The notes beneath the pieces are model-generated. The model had not been told where the DNA came from. It searched no databases and saw nothing but the letters and a program-made list of their open reading frames with translations. The position numbers were made by a program, and so were the translations under genes. From Halomicrococcus gelatinilyticus (lineage in GTDB: Archaea > Halobacteriota > Halobacteria > Halobacteriales > Haladaptataceae): a stretch of 64,000 nt of DNA. The DNA lies in contig CP100465.1 of the NCBI GenBank assembly GCA_024227995.1, forward strand, positions 2,806,651 to 2,870,650, given 5' to 3'. How positions within the stretch are numbered: the first letter of the stretch is position 1; every line of letters begins with the position of its first letter. This document shows positions 1-9,398 of the stretch, one piece after another.

Positions 1-233
1 TCGACGCGGCGGGCGCGGACTACACCAGCCCCGACGGCGCCTTCTACGTCATGGCACGGTTCGAGGGCTACCCGGGGACCCTGGCAAACGTCGAGAAACT
101 CATCGACGAGGCCGGCGTCGCCGGCATGCCTGGCGAGGCGTTCGGCACCTCGCGCGAGGACTGGTTCCGGTTCGCGCTCGTGTCGCCGCGCGTCGAGGAG
201 GCCGCCGAGCGCCTGGCCGTCTTCTTCGACTAG
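1..233 (+). CDS. Aminotransferase, class I/II, C-terminal end (5' end outside window)
   Basis: Reading frame open from base 3 to the TAG at 231. The visible 76 residues read as the C-terminal small domain of a fold-type I PLP aminotransferase: a segment with DGAFYVMARFEG, then a helix, then GEAFG, WFRFAL and a final helix with a conserved Arg-Phe-like substrate-carboxylate region. The catalytic lysine and most of the protein lie upstream of the window. Substrate cannot be told. It converges on the minus-strand membrane protein, with no gap between the two stop codons. Confidence 0.75.
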   Translation, partial: DAAGADYTSPDGAFYVMARFEGYPGTLANVEKLIDEAGVAGMPGEAFGTSREDWFRFALVSPRVEEAAERLAVFFD

Positions 234-581
234 CTACTCGCCTGCCGGCGAATCCAGCGCCCGCGCCAGGCCGCCGAGCAGTCCGGCGACGACGGGGATT
301 GCGACGCTCAGCGCGAGGATGCGTCCCATCGCGAGATAGCGCCCGAGGGTCCCGTTCGCGGCCAGCAGTCCCGCGAACGCCAGCCAGCCGAGGACGCCGA
401 AGGCGAGACCGGCGAGGAGCCCCCGCCGCCAGTTCGCCGTCGGGAGGCTGACGAGCGCACCGCCGACGAGGAAGCCGAGCGGGTGGACGGTCGCGAGCGC
501 GAGTCCAGCGACGGCGGCGACCGCGAACGCCGCCGCCCGCCGCCGCGGGTCCGCGCGGACGGCGTCCAGTCGCCCCGTCAT
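234..581 (-). CDS. Small membrane protein (about 115 aa)
   Basis: Predicted 115 aa with about four hydrophobic segments (around residues 17-35, 36-48, 53-75 and 85-105) and few charged residues apart from an Arg-rich cytoplasmic N-terminus. Start chosen at the ATG that overlaps the TGA of the upstream penicillin-acylase gene by 4 bases (ATGA), so the two are probably translated together. No family recognised; similar short membrane proteins accompany exported hydrolases in haloarchaea, but the role is unknown. Confidence 0.6.
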   Translation of the reverse strand: MTGRLDAVRADPRRRAAAFAVAAVAGLALATVHPLGFLVGGALVSLPTANWRRGLLAGLAFGVLGWLAFAGLLAANGTLGRYLAMGRILALSVAIPVVAGLLGGLARALDSPAGE

Positions 582-2944
582 CGCGTCCCCTCCTCGAAGG
601 TGACGGTCGTCTCGCCCTGCAACTCCAGCGGCATCGGTCTGTACTCCACGTCGGCCCAGGCGCGCAACTGGTCGCGGTAGTGGTCGGAGAAGTAGTCGCC
701 GGAGTTGCCGCCCGGCAGGACGGCCGCCGACTCGCCGTCCATCGGACAGACCATGCGCCAGCTGCTGCCGACGGCGTCCTCGACGCGGTAGTTGTCGACC
801 GTGTGGCTCGACCCGTCGGTGGGCAGCGCGGGGTAGTTGAGAAAGGACTGGTCGAACGGATGCGTGATGGCGCTCGTGTCGTTGTAGTCGCCGTACGTCT
901 CGTAGCCCTCCGACTCGACGGTCTCGACGGCCGTCCTGAGCGCGTCGACCATCGCCGTCGCGCGGTCGCCGTCGCCGAACCAGCGGCCGCCGTCGAGGTG
1001 CGCGACCACCCAGTCGCGGGGGTAGTACTCCTCGTCCAGTCCCGCCGCCTCGAAGGCGTCGCCGAGCGCCTCCTCGCGGAACGCGTCGAACCAGTGGACG
1101 AACAGGAGCGCGCCCCGCGAGTCCCGGTCCATCCGGCGGTCCCACGAGGAGAGCGTCTCGACGGCCGACCCCAGGCCGTCGGCGTCGCGCGCGGCGTCGA
1201 CGAGTTCCGGGACGAGGTCGACCGCGCGGCCGTCCAGCGTGTCGGCCTGCATCTCCTTCACGAACGCAGGGTCGACGGGGTCGTCGCCGCTCACGCGCTC
1301 GTCGAGCAGCTCGTAGATGCGCCGCCCGCGGTAGGGACTGGCGTACGCTTCCGCGAGGTAGGGGTCGGCCGTCACGCGCTGGTTCGCGGTGGCGAGGTAG
1401 TCGGGGTTGCGGACGTGGGGCTTTGCCTCGAAGGGGACGAACCCCTCCCACGAGGAGACGCCGAACGGCTCGAACCCTCGCCACTCGCCCTCGCCGGCGG
1501 AGCCGTCGAAGATGCGGTCGCTGCGGACGCGCTCGCCGTCGACCCGGCGGATCGGGATGCGGCCGGTGACGTAGAAGAGCGTGTTGCCGTCCCGGTCGGC
1601 GTACACCAGGTTCTGGGTCGGCAGGTCGAAGTGTCGCGTCGCATCGAGCACGTCGTCCATCCCGTCGCTCGTCGCGTAGCGGTGGACGGCGAGCGTCGTC
1701 TCGGTCGCGGTGTGGCCGGTCCAGGCGACGCCCACCCGCTCGCCCTCGCGTTCGAGGTAGGGGCCGTGGACCGTCTTCTTCACCGTCACCTCGCGGTCCT
1801 CCCCGTCCGCGACCGCGACGGTCCGCCTCTCAGATTCGAACTCGCGCCACTCGCCGCGGTAGCGGTACCGGTCGCCGTCGGTCTCGTAGCGGTAGCAGTC
1901 GAGGACGTCCGCGCCGGTGTTGGTGAACCCCCACGCGCCGGCGTCGTTCTCGCCGATGACGACGAACGGGACGCCCGGGAACGTCACCCCGCGGACGTTC
2001 GCGTCTGGGTAGTCGAGGTGCATCTCGTACCAGACCGGCGGCGCCATCAGGGTGAGGTGGGGGTCGTTCGCGACGATGGGCTTGCCGCTCGCGGTGTGCT
2101 CGCCCGAGACGACCCAGCTGTTCGAGCCGACGCCGGGGTCGCGCTCGAAGCCGCCCAGCCAGTCGACGAGGCCCGTGCCGACGTCGTTCGGGGGGTTCGA
2201 CGGGGTGGAACGGTCCCCGACGGTGCTACCGCCGTTGCCGCTGCCGTTTCCGTCGCGGACGATGGGGGCGTCGTGGTCGAGTCGTGCGGGGTACAGCTCC
2301 GCTGCAGCCTCCTCACCGAGCGTCTCGGCCGCCGTCGCGCGCCGCAGCGTCCGGAAGCTGCCGGTGAGGTCCCAGGAGATCTGCTTCTCCATCAACAGAG
2401 TGTCGGCGGGCGTCCACGGGGCGGGCTCGTACTCCAGCAGGCCGAACTCGACGGGAAGCGACTCGTTCTCCCGGCAGGCGTTCACGCCGTCGGCGAACGC
2501 CCGGACGACCGGGGCCGTGTCGGTGTCGGCCAGGTGTTCCCAGGTCGCCTCGGCTGCGCCGGCGAAGTCCATGCGGACGTGGAACTCGTCGGAGTCGAGC
2601 GCCGCGTCGCCGACGACCGCCGCAAGCTGGCCGCGCATGAGCCGCCGCTGCAGGTCGAGCTGGAAGAGCCGGTCGCGGGCCTGGGCGTACCCGACAGCGA
2701 AGTACGCTGCCCGCTCGTCGTCTGCGGAGACGTGCGGGACGCCGTGGTCGTCGTACCGCAGTTCGGCGGGGCCGTGGCGACTCTCGACCGTCCGGTCCGT
2801 GCGGTCGGTGGCGGACGCCCACGCCGACCCCGACAGCGGCGCGAACCGCCGGAGGTAGCTCCGGACCGGCGAGAGGGTGCTGCCGGCGGCGACGCCCCCG
2901 AGGATCGCGCCGACCAGCGCCCGTCGTTTGGTATCGATGGCCAT
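578..2944 (-). CDS. Penicillin acylase (penicillin amidase) family N-terminal-serine hydrolase
   Basis: About 788 aa, the size expected for the precursor of the penicillin/acyl-homoserine-lactone acylase family of Ntn hydrolases. These enzymes cleave themselves into alpha and beta chains and use the new N-terminal Ser as nucleophile to hydrolyse amide bonds. The processing site is visible as G-SNSWVVSG with Ser near residue 274, followed by NDPHL, a family signature. The N-terminus carries KRR and a hydrophobic stretch, suggesting export (possibly Tat). Start placed at MAIDTKRR because the upstream in-frame ATG adds a non-hydrophobic extension before the signal. Natural substrate unknown. Confidence 0.85.
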   Translation of the reverse strand: MAIDTKRRALVGAILGGVAAGSTLSPVRSYLRRFAPLSGSAWASATDRTDRTVESRHGPAELRYDDHGVPHVSADDERAAYFAVGYAQARDRLFQLDLQRRLMRGQLAAVVGDAALDSDEFHVRMDFAGAAEATWEHLADTDTAPVVRAFADGVNACRENESLPVEFGLLEYEPAPWTPADTLLMEKQISWDLTGSFRTLRRATAAETLGEEAAAELYPARLDHDAPIVRDGNGSGNGGSTVGDRSTPSNPPNDVGTGLVDWLGGFERDPGVGSNSWVVSGEHTASGKPIVANDPHLTLMAPPVWYEMHLDYPDANVRGVTFPGVPFVVIGENDAGAWGFTNTGADVLDCYRYETDGDRYRYRGEWREFESERRTVAVADGEDREVTVKKTVHGPYLEREGERVGVAWTGHTATETTLAVHRYATSDGMDDVLDATRHFDLPTQNLVYADRDGNTLFYVTGRIPIRRVDGERVRSDRIFDGSAGEGEWRGFEPFGVSSWEGFVPFEAKPHVRNPDYLATANQRVTADPYLAEAYASPYRGRRIYELLDERVSGDDPVDPAFVKEMQADTLDGRAVDLVPELVDAARDADGLGSAVETLSSWDRRMDRDSRGALLFVHWFDAFREEALGDAFEAAGLDEEYYPRDWVVAHLDGGRWFGDGDRATAMVDALRTAVETVESEGYETYGDYNDTSAITHPFDQSFLNYPALPTDGSSHTVDNYRVEDAVGSSWRMVCPMDGESAAVLPGGNSGDYFSDHYRDQLRAWADVEYRPMPLELQGETTVTFEEGTR

Positions 2945-3062
2945 ACCTGGGCCTGTGCGGAGTCCGACGTAAAACCGTTGGAACCGCCGACGGGTTTGGT
3001 CGCGTTTCACCTCCGGGCGTGGCGGTCACCGCGGTCAGTCGCTCACCGACCCCGCCAGCGAC

Positions 3063-3416
3063 TCACTTCCAGGGGTTGTCGACCAGGTCCGCGTGCACCG
3101 CCGTGCCCACCTCGACGCGACAGGACGAGTGCGGTTCGGCGACGCAGAGCAGGACGTACCCGTCCGCGCGGTGGCGCTCCTTCAGCGCCCGGGGCGGCCG
3201 TGCGTGGTCGAGGTCGCCCGCCAGCAGTCGCCCGGTACATGTCCCGCACGCGCCGGTGCGGCAGCCGAACGGCAGGCCGACGTCGGCCCGCTCGGCCGCT
3301 TCGAGCACCGTCTCGTCGTCGCGGGCGCGGACGGTTTCTTCGCGCCCGTCGCGCCAGACGAGGTCGACGCGGTGGGCGTCGCCGTCGACGCGGTGGGTGG
3401 CCTCGCCGTCGCTCAC
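3063..3416 (-). CDS. 2Fe-2S ferredoxin, plant-type fold
   Basis: 117 aa with the cluster motif CRTGACGTC (residues about 52-60) and a fourth ligand in LLCVAEP near residue 91, the ligand spacing of beta-grasp [2Fe-2S] ferredoxins. Start is a GTG that overlaps the TGA of the upstream methanethiol oxidase gene (GTGA), so the pair looks translationally coupled. This suggests that the ferredoxin serves the oxidase or an associated electron-transfer step; that partnership is inference. It is shorter than the typical haloarchaeal ferredoxin because it lacks the usual acidic N-terminal extension. Confidence 0.85.
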   Translation of the reverse strand: MSDGEATHRVDGDAHRVDLVWRDGREETVRARDDETVLEAAERADVGLPFGCRTGACGTCTGRLLAGDLDHARPPRALKERHRADGYVLLCVAEPHSSCRVEVGTAVHADLVDNPWK

Positions 3417-4822
3417 TGCCAGACGTCGCTGGTGCAGTCGCCGTCCGGCCAGCGAATCTCGTGGGCGCGGGCGGGGCCCTCGGGCATCTCGCCGAAGTCC
3501 ACGAGGAAGTCCTCGTCCAGCGTCATCGTCCCCTTCCGCGGGTCGACGTCCGCCTTCAGCATCACCGAGCCGCGTTCGCCCTCCTCCGGGAAGAACTGGT
3601 TGTCCCACGTCGAGAACAGCGACGTGGTCCAGTAGAGGCGCTCGCCGTCGATGCTGAGCTGGAGCATCTGCGGGCCGGCGACGACGGGCCGGTCGTCCTC
3701 GCCGGTCGGGTGCCGCGGTCCGAACAGCCCGCCCGCCCACAGTCGGTCGGCCAGCCGCGGGTTCGACGGGTCGCTCACGTCGTACATCCGGACGTCGCCG
3801 TGCAGCCAGTTCGAGAAGAACAGGTACCGGTCGTCCATCGACACGAGGATGTCGGTCACGAGCCCCGGAACCGGCATGTCCCAGTCCTCGTGCTCGCGGC
3901 TCTCGACGTCGATGGCCTTCTCGGCGTGCCACTCGCCGTCGTCGCCCTCGTAGAAGTGGAAGATGTTCGACGACAGCGCCGCGCCGACGTACCCGTGGAC
4001 GGATTCGGGGCTGTGGAGGAACCGGACTTCGAGCGGGATGAGTCCCTCCTCGCCGAGGTCGATGGACTGCTCGACGGTGCCGTTCTCCCAGTCCCAGACG
4101 TGGATGTGACGACCGTAGTTGCCCTTCTCGACGTCCTCCATGTCGAAGCCGGGATAGTACGTCTTCGGCGCGGCCCACTCGCTCGACACCATCACGTTGT
4201 GGCGTGGCTGGTACCAGTAGTCGTAGTTCATCTCGATCTCGCCCGGCGGGTCCCAGCGTCCCTCGATCTCGAAGTCGTCGTTCAGTTCGAGGAAGCCGCC
4301 CGGCAGGTCGCCGTCGGCGTCGCCGAGCATCGAGACGAGTATCTCGCCGTCCGGGATGCAGTGGACGGTGTGGGGCGCGCTCAGGTCGTACTCGTACACC
4401 TCCTCCGGCTCGATTACCTTCACTATCTCCGGGTTGCGCCGGTCCTTCGTGTCGATGACGTGGAGTCGCGAGGACCGCTGACCCGGGACGACGAGGTGGC
4501 GCCGCTCCAGCCCCTCGACGTGGCATGACGACGAGCAGGCGTTCCAGCCGAAGTGGTGCAGTTCGTCGCCCTTGTTCGGCATCTCGACGCGGTCGACCAC
4601 CTCGCAGTAGGTGTCCGAGTCGGGGTCGACGTCGACGACGGAGAGGAAGTCCGGCGCGTCGACGTCCGTTCCCACGTACAGCGACGGGACGTAGGCGACG
4701 GTCTCGCGCTCGGCCTCCTCGATCGCGGCCTGCGGCGTCGCGTACCCCGGCCCCTCGACGTCGTGGTGATGTTCGTGATGTTCGTGTGCTGCTGCTTCGC
4801 CTGGTGATTCGGTATCGCTCAT
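3413..4822 (-). CDS. Methanethiol oxidase / selenium-binding protein (SBP56 family)
   Basis: 469 aa, the family length. Recognisable SBP56 blocks run through the protein: YVPSLYVG, GDELHHFGWNACSSSCH, RSSRLHVID, PHTVHCIPDG, ILVSMLGDADGD, NYDYWYQPRHNVMVSSEW, HIHVWDW, SMDDRYLFFSNWLHGD and AHEIRWPDGDCTSD. Characterised members are copper-dependent enzymes that oxidise methanethiol to formaldehyde, hydrogen peroxide and sulfide. The Cys in NACSSSCH and the clustered His residues are candidate metal or selenium ligands. The N-terminus has an unusual His run (HEHHEHHHD), which could bind metal. A coupled ferredoxin follows. Acting in methanethiol breakdown is inferred from the family. Confidence 0.9.
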   Translation of the reverse strand: MSDTESPGEAAAHEHHEHHHDVEGPGYATPQAAIEEAERETVAYVPSLYVGTDVDAPDFLSVVDVDPDSDTYCEVVDRVEMPNKGDELHHFGWNACSSSCHVEGLERRHLVVPGQRSSRLHVIDTKDRRNPEIVKVIEPEEVYEYDLSAPHTVHCIPDGEILVSMLGDADGDLPGGFLELNDDFEIEGRWDPPGEIEMNYDYWYQPRHNVMVSSEWAAPKTYYPGFDMEDVEKGNYGRHIHVWDWENGTVEQSIDLGEEGLIPLEVRFLHSPESVHGYVGAALSSNIFHFYEGDDGEWHAEKAIDVESREHEDWDMPVPGLVTDILVSMDDRYLFFSNWLHGDVRMYDVSDPSNPRLADRLWAGGLFGPRHPTGEDDRPVVAGPQMLQLSIDGERLYWTTSLFSTWDNQFFPEEGERGSVMLKADVDPRKGTMTLDEDFLVDFGEMPEGPARAHEIRWPDGDCTSDVWQ

Positions 4823-4997
4823 GGTCTCCCCCCGGGACGTGGTACGCTACCAATCACCGTGACCGGGAACGTACCGGCAATATTTTCCTGTTATTGGTGA
4901 GGCTCCCCTCGATGGACGGGCGGAATCGGACGGACGGCCGACGGAGACGTCGCTGTCGACCGTGATGACCGCAAAAACGATGAAAGCGCGAACTACC

Positions 4998-5462
4998 TTA
5001 CTCGTACAGCCACTGCTCGTCGACGCGCTCGTAGTCGAGCAGTTCGTCGTCGTCGAAGAACAGCGCAATCTCGCGCTCGTTCGCGCCGGGGTCCTCGTGG
5101 TCGGAGCCGTGGATGACGTTCCGACCGAGGTCGAGGCCGTAGTCGCCGCGGATGGTGCCGGGCGCGGATTCGGCGGGGTCGGTCTCGCCCATCATCTTGC
5201 GGACCTGGCGGGTCGCGTCCTGGCCCTCCCAGACCATGGCGAAGACCGGACCGGACGTGATGAAGTCGACGAGGCCGTCGAAGAACGGCTTGTCCTCGTG
5301 CTCGCCGTAGTGCTCCTCGGCGAGGTCCTGGTCGATCTGCATGAACTTCCCGCCGACCATCTTGAGGCCGCGTTCCTCGAGGCGGGAGACGATCTCACCG
5401 ATGAGACCGCGCTGGACGCCGTCGGGCTTGACCATGACGAAGGTGCGCTCGGCGTCCGCCAT
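4998..5462 (-). CDS. ndk: Nucleoside diphosphate kinase
   Basis: 154 aa. Starts [16 protein letters not shown], the family opening, and has the phosphohistidine motif [10 protein letters not shown] near residue 117. It transfers the gamma phosphate between nucleoside triphosphates and diphosphates through that His. The start ATG overlaps the stop of rpl24e by one base (TGATG). It is last in a four-gene operon with L7Ae, S28e and L24e, a conserved archaeal arrangement. The longer in-frame extension upstream lies wholly inside rpl24e and is rejected as start. Confidence 0.97.
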   Translation of the reverse strand: MADAERTFVMVKPDGVQRGLIGEIVSRLEERGLKMVGGKFMQIDQDLAEEHYGEHEDKPFFDGLVDFITSGPVFAMVWEGQDATRQVRKMMGETDPAESAPGTIRGDYGLDLGRNVIHGSDHEDPGANEREIALFFDDDELLDYERVDEQWLYE

Positions 5463-5653
5463 CACCGGCTCGCCTCCTCGCTGCTCTCCTCTTCGGTCCA
5501 CTCCAGGTCGCGCGGCTCGCGACCCAGGTCGGCGTTCTTCTCGCACTTCGAGGAGCAGTAGTGGATGGTCGTTCCGTCCGTGCGGACGAACATCGTGCCC
5601 GTGCCGGGCTCGATGTCCTCGCCGCAGTAGTCACACTCTCGGGTCTGTGGCAT
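5462..5653 (-). CDS. rpl24e: Ribosomal protein L24e (eL24)
   Basis: 63 aa with an archaeal L24e zinc finger: CDYCG near residues 7-11 and [10 protein letters not shown] near 31-40. The protein is a large-subunit component at the subunit interface. Start ATG overlaps the S28e stop by one base (TAATG) and its own stop overlaps the ndk start, showing tight coupling. A short acidic C-terminal tail (EEESSEE) is typical of haloarchaeal proteins. Confidence 0.97.
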   Translation of the reverse strand: MPQTRECDYCGEDIEPGTGTMFVRTDGTTIHYCSSKCEKNADLGREPRDLEWTEEESSEEASR

Positions 5654-5880
5654 TATTGTCCTCCGATGGAGTCGGCTTCGCGTGCAGTTTCGCGCAGCTG
5701 TAGCACGTCGCCCTCGCGGACGGGGCCGAGGCAGTTGCGCGTGATGATGCGCCCCTGGTTCTCGCCCGTTCGGATGCGGCACTTGACCTGCATGGCCTCG
5801 CCGTGCATCCCCGTCTTGCCGACGACTTCGATGACCTCGGCGGGCGTGGAGTCTTCCTCGTTGGTCTCTTCAGCACTCAT
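5653..5880 (-). CDS. rps28e: Ribosomal protein S28e (eS28)
   Basis: 75 aa. The core has [20 protein letters not shown] followed by GRIITRN and GPVREGDVL, the OB-fold S28e signature. Small-subunit component near the mRNA exit channel. The first 13 residues are acidic. It lies 11 bases after rpl7ae and overlaps rpl24e by one base. Confidence 0.97.
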   Translation of the reverse strand: MSAEETNEEDSTPAEVIEVVGKTGMHGEAMQVKCRIRTGENQGRIITRNCLGPVREGDVLQLRETAREADSIGGQ

Positions 5881-5891
5881 CTTCGGTCACC

Positions 5892-6254
5892 TCAGCGAAG
5901 TTCCTCGACTTTGCTGGCGACGTCGTCGACGTCCTCGCTGGCCTCGCCAGCGTCGACGACCGCCGCGGCGGCGCTGCCGACTTCCAGTCCGGCGGCGTGA
6001 CCCACGTCGTCCTGCGTGTCGACGAAGACGAACGGGATGCCCTTCTCGTCGGCCAGCTCGGGGAGGTGCATCACGATCTCCTCCGGCTGGACGTCCTCGG
6101 CGATGTAGACGAGGTCGGCGTTGCCACGCTCGACCGCCTTGGTCGTCTCGTTGGTTCCTTTCTTCACGGTACCGGTGTCTCGGGCGACCTCCAGCGCGTC
6201 GAGCGCGCTGTCCTGGAGGTCGGCTGGGACGTCGAAGTTTACGTAGACTGGCAT
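5892..6254 (-). CDS. rpl7ae: Ribosomal protein L7Ae (eL8), K-turn binding protein
   Basis: 120 aa, complete. Contains the L7Ae RNA-binding block [28 protein letters not shown] and the downstream [14 protein letters not shown]. Binds kink-turns in 23S rRNA and is a core protein of box C/D and H/ACA guide RNPs and RNase P in archaea. First gene of the L7Ae-S28e-L24e-Ndk operon; a GGAGGTG ribosome-binding site precedes the ATG (bases 6262-6268 on the complement), consistent with a leadered transcript. Confidence 0.97.
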   Translation of the reverse strand: MPVYVNFDVPADLQDSALDALEVARDTGTVKKGTNETTKAVERGNADLVYIAEDVQPEEIVMHLPELADEKGIPFVFVDTQDDVGHAAGLEVGSAAAAVVDAGEASEDVDDVASKVEELR

Positions 6255-6365
6255 GGTTGTTCACCTCCCCACGCGTCGGCTCAGGCTCCCCTGCCGTGCT
6301 AGTCCTGAGCGGCTAGGAGCATCATCAACCGCGCGCAGGTCGTACACATCAGTAGATGGTTCCCC

Positions 6366-6373
6366 CATAAAAG
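6366..6373 (-). promoter_or_regulatory. Probable TATA box of the L7Ae operon; region 6255-6619 otherwise empty
   Basis: CTTTTATG on the minus strand, about 112 bases before the L7Ae start, giving a leader of roughly 85 nt with a Shine-Dalgarno sequence near its end. The remaining bases to 6619 show no convincing gene on either strand. Confidence 0.45.
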
Positions 6374-6619
6374 CGCTTTCAAATGGGCGACAGACTGCGA
6401 ACGGACCACACACCGCTTCCGTCAGGAGGTCACGGCAGATTCCCTCCGCCGTCCCCTATACAAAAATACAGCTGGCCGCTGGACCACGCGTCGGCGGGCA
6501 CACGCCGCTGGCGACAGGTCGCGAACCGTCCGTCCCCGTCGGCCGCTGGGACGCGAACGGCCCGTCGTTGCGACCGCGTCGGTCGTCAAGCCACTCCAGC
6601 GACCAGGCGTGGACGCCGA

Positions 6620-6823
6620 CTACGTACTGGGGTCGTTACCGTAGTACAGCAGCAGCGCACCGACCCCCGCTACGATGGCGACGATCAACGTCCAGAGCGG
6701 CGACAGGATCGAGTTTGCGACGTCGGCGACGTCGAGGAGGTACAGCAGCCCCATGACGACGAACCCGGCCACCGCGAACCATCCTAGCGACCCGATCTGG
6801 TCTTCCTCTCGTTGCGTTTCCAT
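6620..6823 (-). CDS. Small two-helix membrane protein
   Basis: 67 aa starting METQREEDQ, then two hydrophobic helices (about residues 14-32 and 40-60) separated by a short polar turn (DVADVANS). No family recognised. The ATG was chosen over an upstream in-frame ATG because the extension is non-hydrophobic and Arg/Pro-rich and reads as non-coding. It is a single gene between the L7Ae operon promoter and the divergent tmcA. Confidence 0.55.
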   Translation of the reverse strand: METQREEDQIGSLGWFAVAGFVVMGLLYLLDVADVANSILSPLWTLIVAIVAGVGALLLYYGNDPST

Positions 6824-7086
6824 CTCGGCCGTTCTGGTGCTCGGCCATGTGCGCAGGTCGGAGAGCGCTTTCGTTAACGGTTTAGGCTGAACTGGCAAGC
6901 AACCCCGGTTCAAGCCCTGCTAGAACGGTACGCGCCGAACGAAACGTCGGCTTACGCGTCGGTCGTCCGGAGACGGCGTGGCCCCATCCCGGACGGTCAC
7001 CACGTTGGCGGCCTGCCGACGGTCGCTTCCGCAGTCCGTGTGCAGCAATGGAAACGCCCTTGCCGCGGTCGGCGCAACTCGGGGGT

Positions 7087-9354
7087 ATGGACGTCGAGGA
7101 ACTGGCGACCGCACTGCGCGAGGAGGCCCGGCGTGCGAACGAGCGGCGACTGCTCGTGCTCGCCGGGGACCGCGACGCGGGCGCGGCGGCCGCGCGGCGG
7201 GCGCTCGACGCCGCCGACGTGCCGCGTGCGGCGACGACGCAGGTCGCCCCCGTCCGAGTCCTCGACTGCGAGCGGGTCGCCCAGACCCGCGCCGGCGAAC
7301 TCCTCGGCACGACGCGCGAGGCGGTCGTCTTCGACGCCCACGACGAACTCCACCCCAACGCGCTGGGCCGCGTGGTCGGCGCGGTCGACGGCGGCGGACT
7401 CTTCGCCCTGCTCGCGCCCGCGCTCGATACGTGGCCGGACCGCCGCGACGACTTCGACGCCACGCTCGCCGTCCCGCCGTTCGACGAGTCGGAGGTGACG
7501 GGTCACTTCCGCGAGCGGTTCGTCGAAACCGTCCGTACTCGCCCCGGCGTCGCCGTCGTCGACGTGGACGCCGGAACCGTCGAACGGGACGGCCTGACCC
7601 ATCCCGCACCGCGTCTCCCCCGGGACGGCGTCTCCGTTCCCGACGACCTCTCCTTCCCCCGGGAGGCGTACGAGCGCTGTCTCACCGGCGACCAGGTCGA
7701 CGCCGTCGCCGCGTTCGAAGCCCTCCAGGACGACGAAGACGATACCGCCGTGGTCGTCGAGGCCGACCGCGGCCGGGGGAAGTCCAGCGCCGCCGGCCTC
7801 GCGGCCGGCGCGCTCGCCGCCGACGGCCGCGACGTGCTCGTGACCGCGCCGGAGTTCCGGAGCGCCCGGGAGGCGTTCGCCCGGGCGCGCGAGCTGCTGG
7901 ACGCACTCGGCGAAAGCGACGGCGGCGAGGAGTCCCCGAAACGCGTCGAGAGCACGTCGGGCGGCGTCGTCCGGTTCGCGAAGCCCACGACGGCCGCAGG
8001 GATGGTCGACGCAGGCCAGGCCGGCGACGCCGCACCGGACGTCGTCCTCGTCGACGAGGCGGCCGCCCTCTCGGTCGACCTGCTCGAACGCCTCCTCGCG
8101 TGTGCGCGCGTGGCGTTCACGACGACGGTCCACGGCTACGAGGGGGCCGGCCGCGGCTTCTCCGTGCGATTCCGCGACCGCCTCGACGACAGCGACCACG
8201 CGGTGACGGAGGTGGCGATGATCGAACCCATCCGGTACGCCGCGGGTGACCCCGTGGAGGTCTGGGCGTTCGACGCGCTGGCGCTCGACGCCCGCCCGGC
8301 CGTCGACCCGCTCGTCGCCGACGCCGCACCGGAAGAAGCAGCGTACCGCGCGGTCGACCCGGCGGACCTGCTCGCCGACGAGCACCTGCTGCGGGAGGTG
8401 TTCGGCCTGCTCGTGCTCGCCCACTACCGCACCGAACCGGCCGACCTGGCGCGCCTGCTCGACGCGCCGAACGTGACCGTGCGCGCGCTCACCTGGGACG
8501 GCCACGTCGTCAGCGTCGCACTGCTGGCGCGCGAGGGGAACCTCCCCGCGGACGTGCGCGAGCACATGTACGAGGGCGGCCGCGTCCGCGGCAACATGCT
8601 CCCGGACGTGCTGACCAGCCAGCTCCGCGACGAGGACGCGGGCGTCCCGGTCGGCCTGCGCGTGATGCGCATCGCCACCCACCACGCCGTCCGTTCGCGC
8701 GGTCTGGGCTCCCGCCTCCTCGCGGAGGTGCGCGCGGAGTTCGAAGACGAGGTGGACTGGCTCGGCACCGGCTTCGGCGCGACGCCCGAACTGCTGGACT
8801 TCTGGCGCGAGAACGGCTACAACGCCGTCCAGCTGTCCACCACGCGCAACGACGCCAGCGGCGAGTACTCCGCGCTCATGCTCGACCCCACCAGCGACGC
8901 GGGGCGACGGCTCCACGACCGCACCGCCCGGCGGTTCGCGGGCCGCATCGCGTCGGTGCTCTCGGACGCTCTCTCGGACCTCGACCCCGACGTCGCCCGC
9001 GCCACGCTGCGGGCCGTCGACGCGCCCGTCTCCCTCGACTGCTCAGACTGGGAGTGGCGCGTCGTCGCCGCCAGCGCGTACGGGCCGGGGCAGTTCGACC
9101 AGTCGCCCGCCCCGTTCCGCCGCGTCGCAGTGACGCACCTCGTGCACGCCGACGAAAATCCCCTGACGCCGCGTCACGAGCGCCTGCTGGTGCGGAAGGT
9201 CCTGCAGGCGCACGGCTGGCCGACGGTCGCCGACGAACTCGGCTTCCACTCGGCGGGGCAGGCGATGCGCGCGCTCGGCGATGCGTTCCGGCCGCTCGTG
9301 GACCGCTACGGCGACGAAGCCGCGCGGGAAGAACGGCGACGGTTCGAGGAGTAG
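7087..9354 (+). CDS. tmcA: tRNA(Met) cytidine acetyltransferase TmcA
   Basis: 755 aa with the TmcA domain order: an N-terminal DUF1726-like region, an RNA-helicase-like ATPase with Walker A DRGRGKSSAAG (about residue 228) and Walker B VLVDEAAAL (about 321), a GNAT domain containing VGLRVMRIATHHAVRSRGLGSRL (about 520-545) and a C-terminal tRNA-binding tail. Uses acetyl-CoA and ATP to make N4-acetylcytidine in tRNA, and in archaea also in other RNAs. ATG at 7087 is preferred to 7048 because the family begins at MDVEEL. Stands alone, with no operon partner. Confidence 0.93.
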   Translation: MDVEELATALREEARRANERRLLVLAGDRDAGAAAARRALDAADVPRAATTQVAPVRVLDCERVAQTRAGELLGTTREAVVFDAHDELHPNALGRVVGAVDGGGLFALLAPALDTWPDRRDDFDATLAVPPFDESEVTGHFRERFVETVRTRPGVAVVDVDAGTVERDGLTHPAPRLPRDGVSVPDDLSFPREAYERCLTGDQVDAVAAFEALQDDEDDTAVVVEADRGRGKSSAAGLAAGALAADGRDVLVTAPEFRSAREAFARARELLDALGESDGGEESPKRVESTSGGVVRFAKPTTAAGMVDAGQAGDAAPDVVLVDEAAALSVDLLERLLACARVAFTTTVHGYEGAGRGFSVRFRDRLDDSDHAVTEVAMIEPIRYAAGDPVEVWAFDALALDARPAVDPLVADAAPEEAAYRAVDPADLLADEHLLREVFGLLVLAHYRTEPADLARLLDAPNVTVRALTWDGHVVSVALLAREGNLPADVREHMYEGGRVRGNMLPDVLTSQLRDEDAGVPVGLRVMRIATHHAVRSRGLGSRLLAEVRAEFEDEVDWLGTGFGATPELLDFWRENGYNAVQLSTTRNDASGEYSALMLDPTSDAGRRLHDRTARRFAGRIASVLSDALSDLDPDVARATLRAVDAPVSLDCSDWEWRVVAASAYGPGQFDQSPAPFRRVAVTHLVHADENPLTPRHERLLVRKVLQAHGWPTVADELGFHSAGQAMRALGDAFRPLVDRYGDEAAREERRRFEE

Positions 9355-9398
9355 CGAGCGGCGGTAGGACGAAGAGGGGCGAGCGCGTACCGCCGCCG

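Noticed and set aside
680..4528. Very long plus-strand ORF (1282 codons) over the penicillin acylase and methanethiol oxidase genes
   Set aside because: Shadow frame caused by high third-position GC; Val/Arg-rich with no protein family features, antisense to real genes.
6899..6925. CCGGTTCAAGCCC block resembling a tRNA T-arm
   Set aside because: The flanking bases do not pair into a T stem and no acceptor or anticodon arms fit on either strand.
6997..8916. Long minus-strand ORF over tmcA
   Set aside because: Antisense shadow of a clearly recognised gene.
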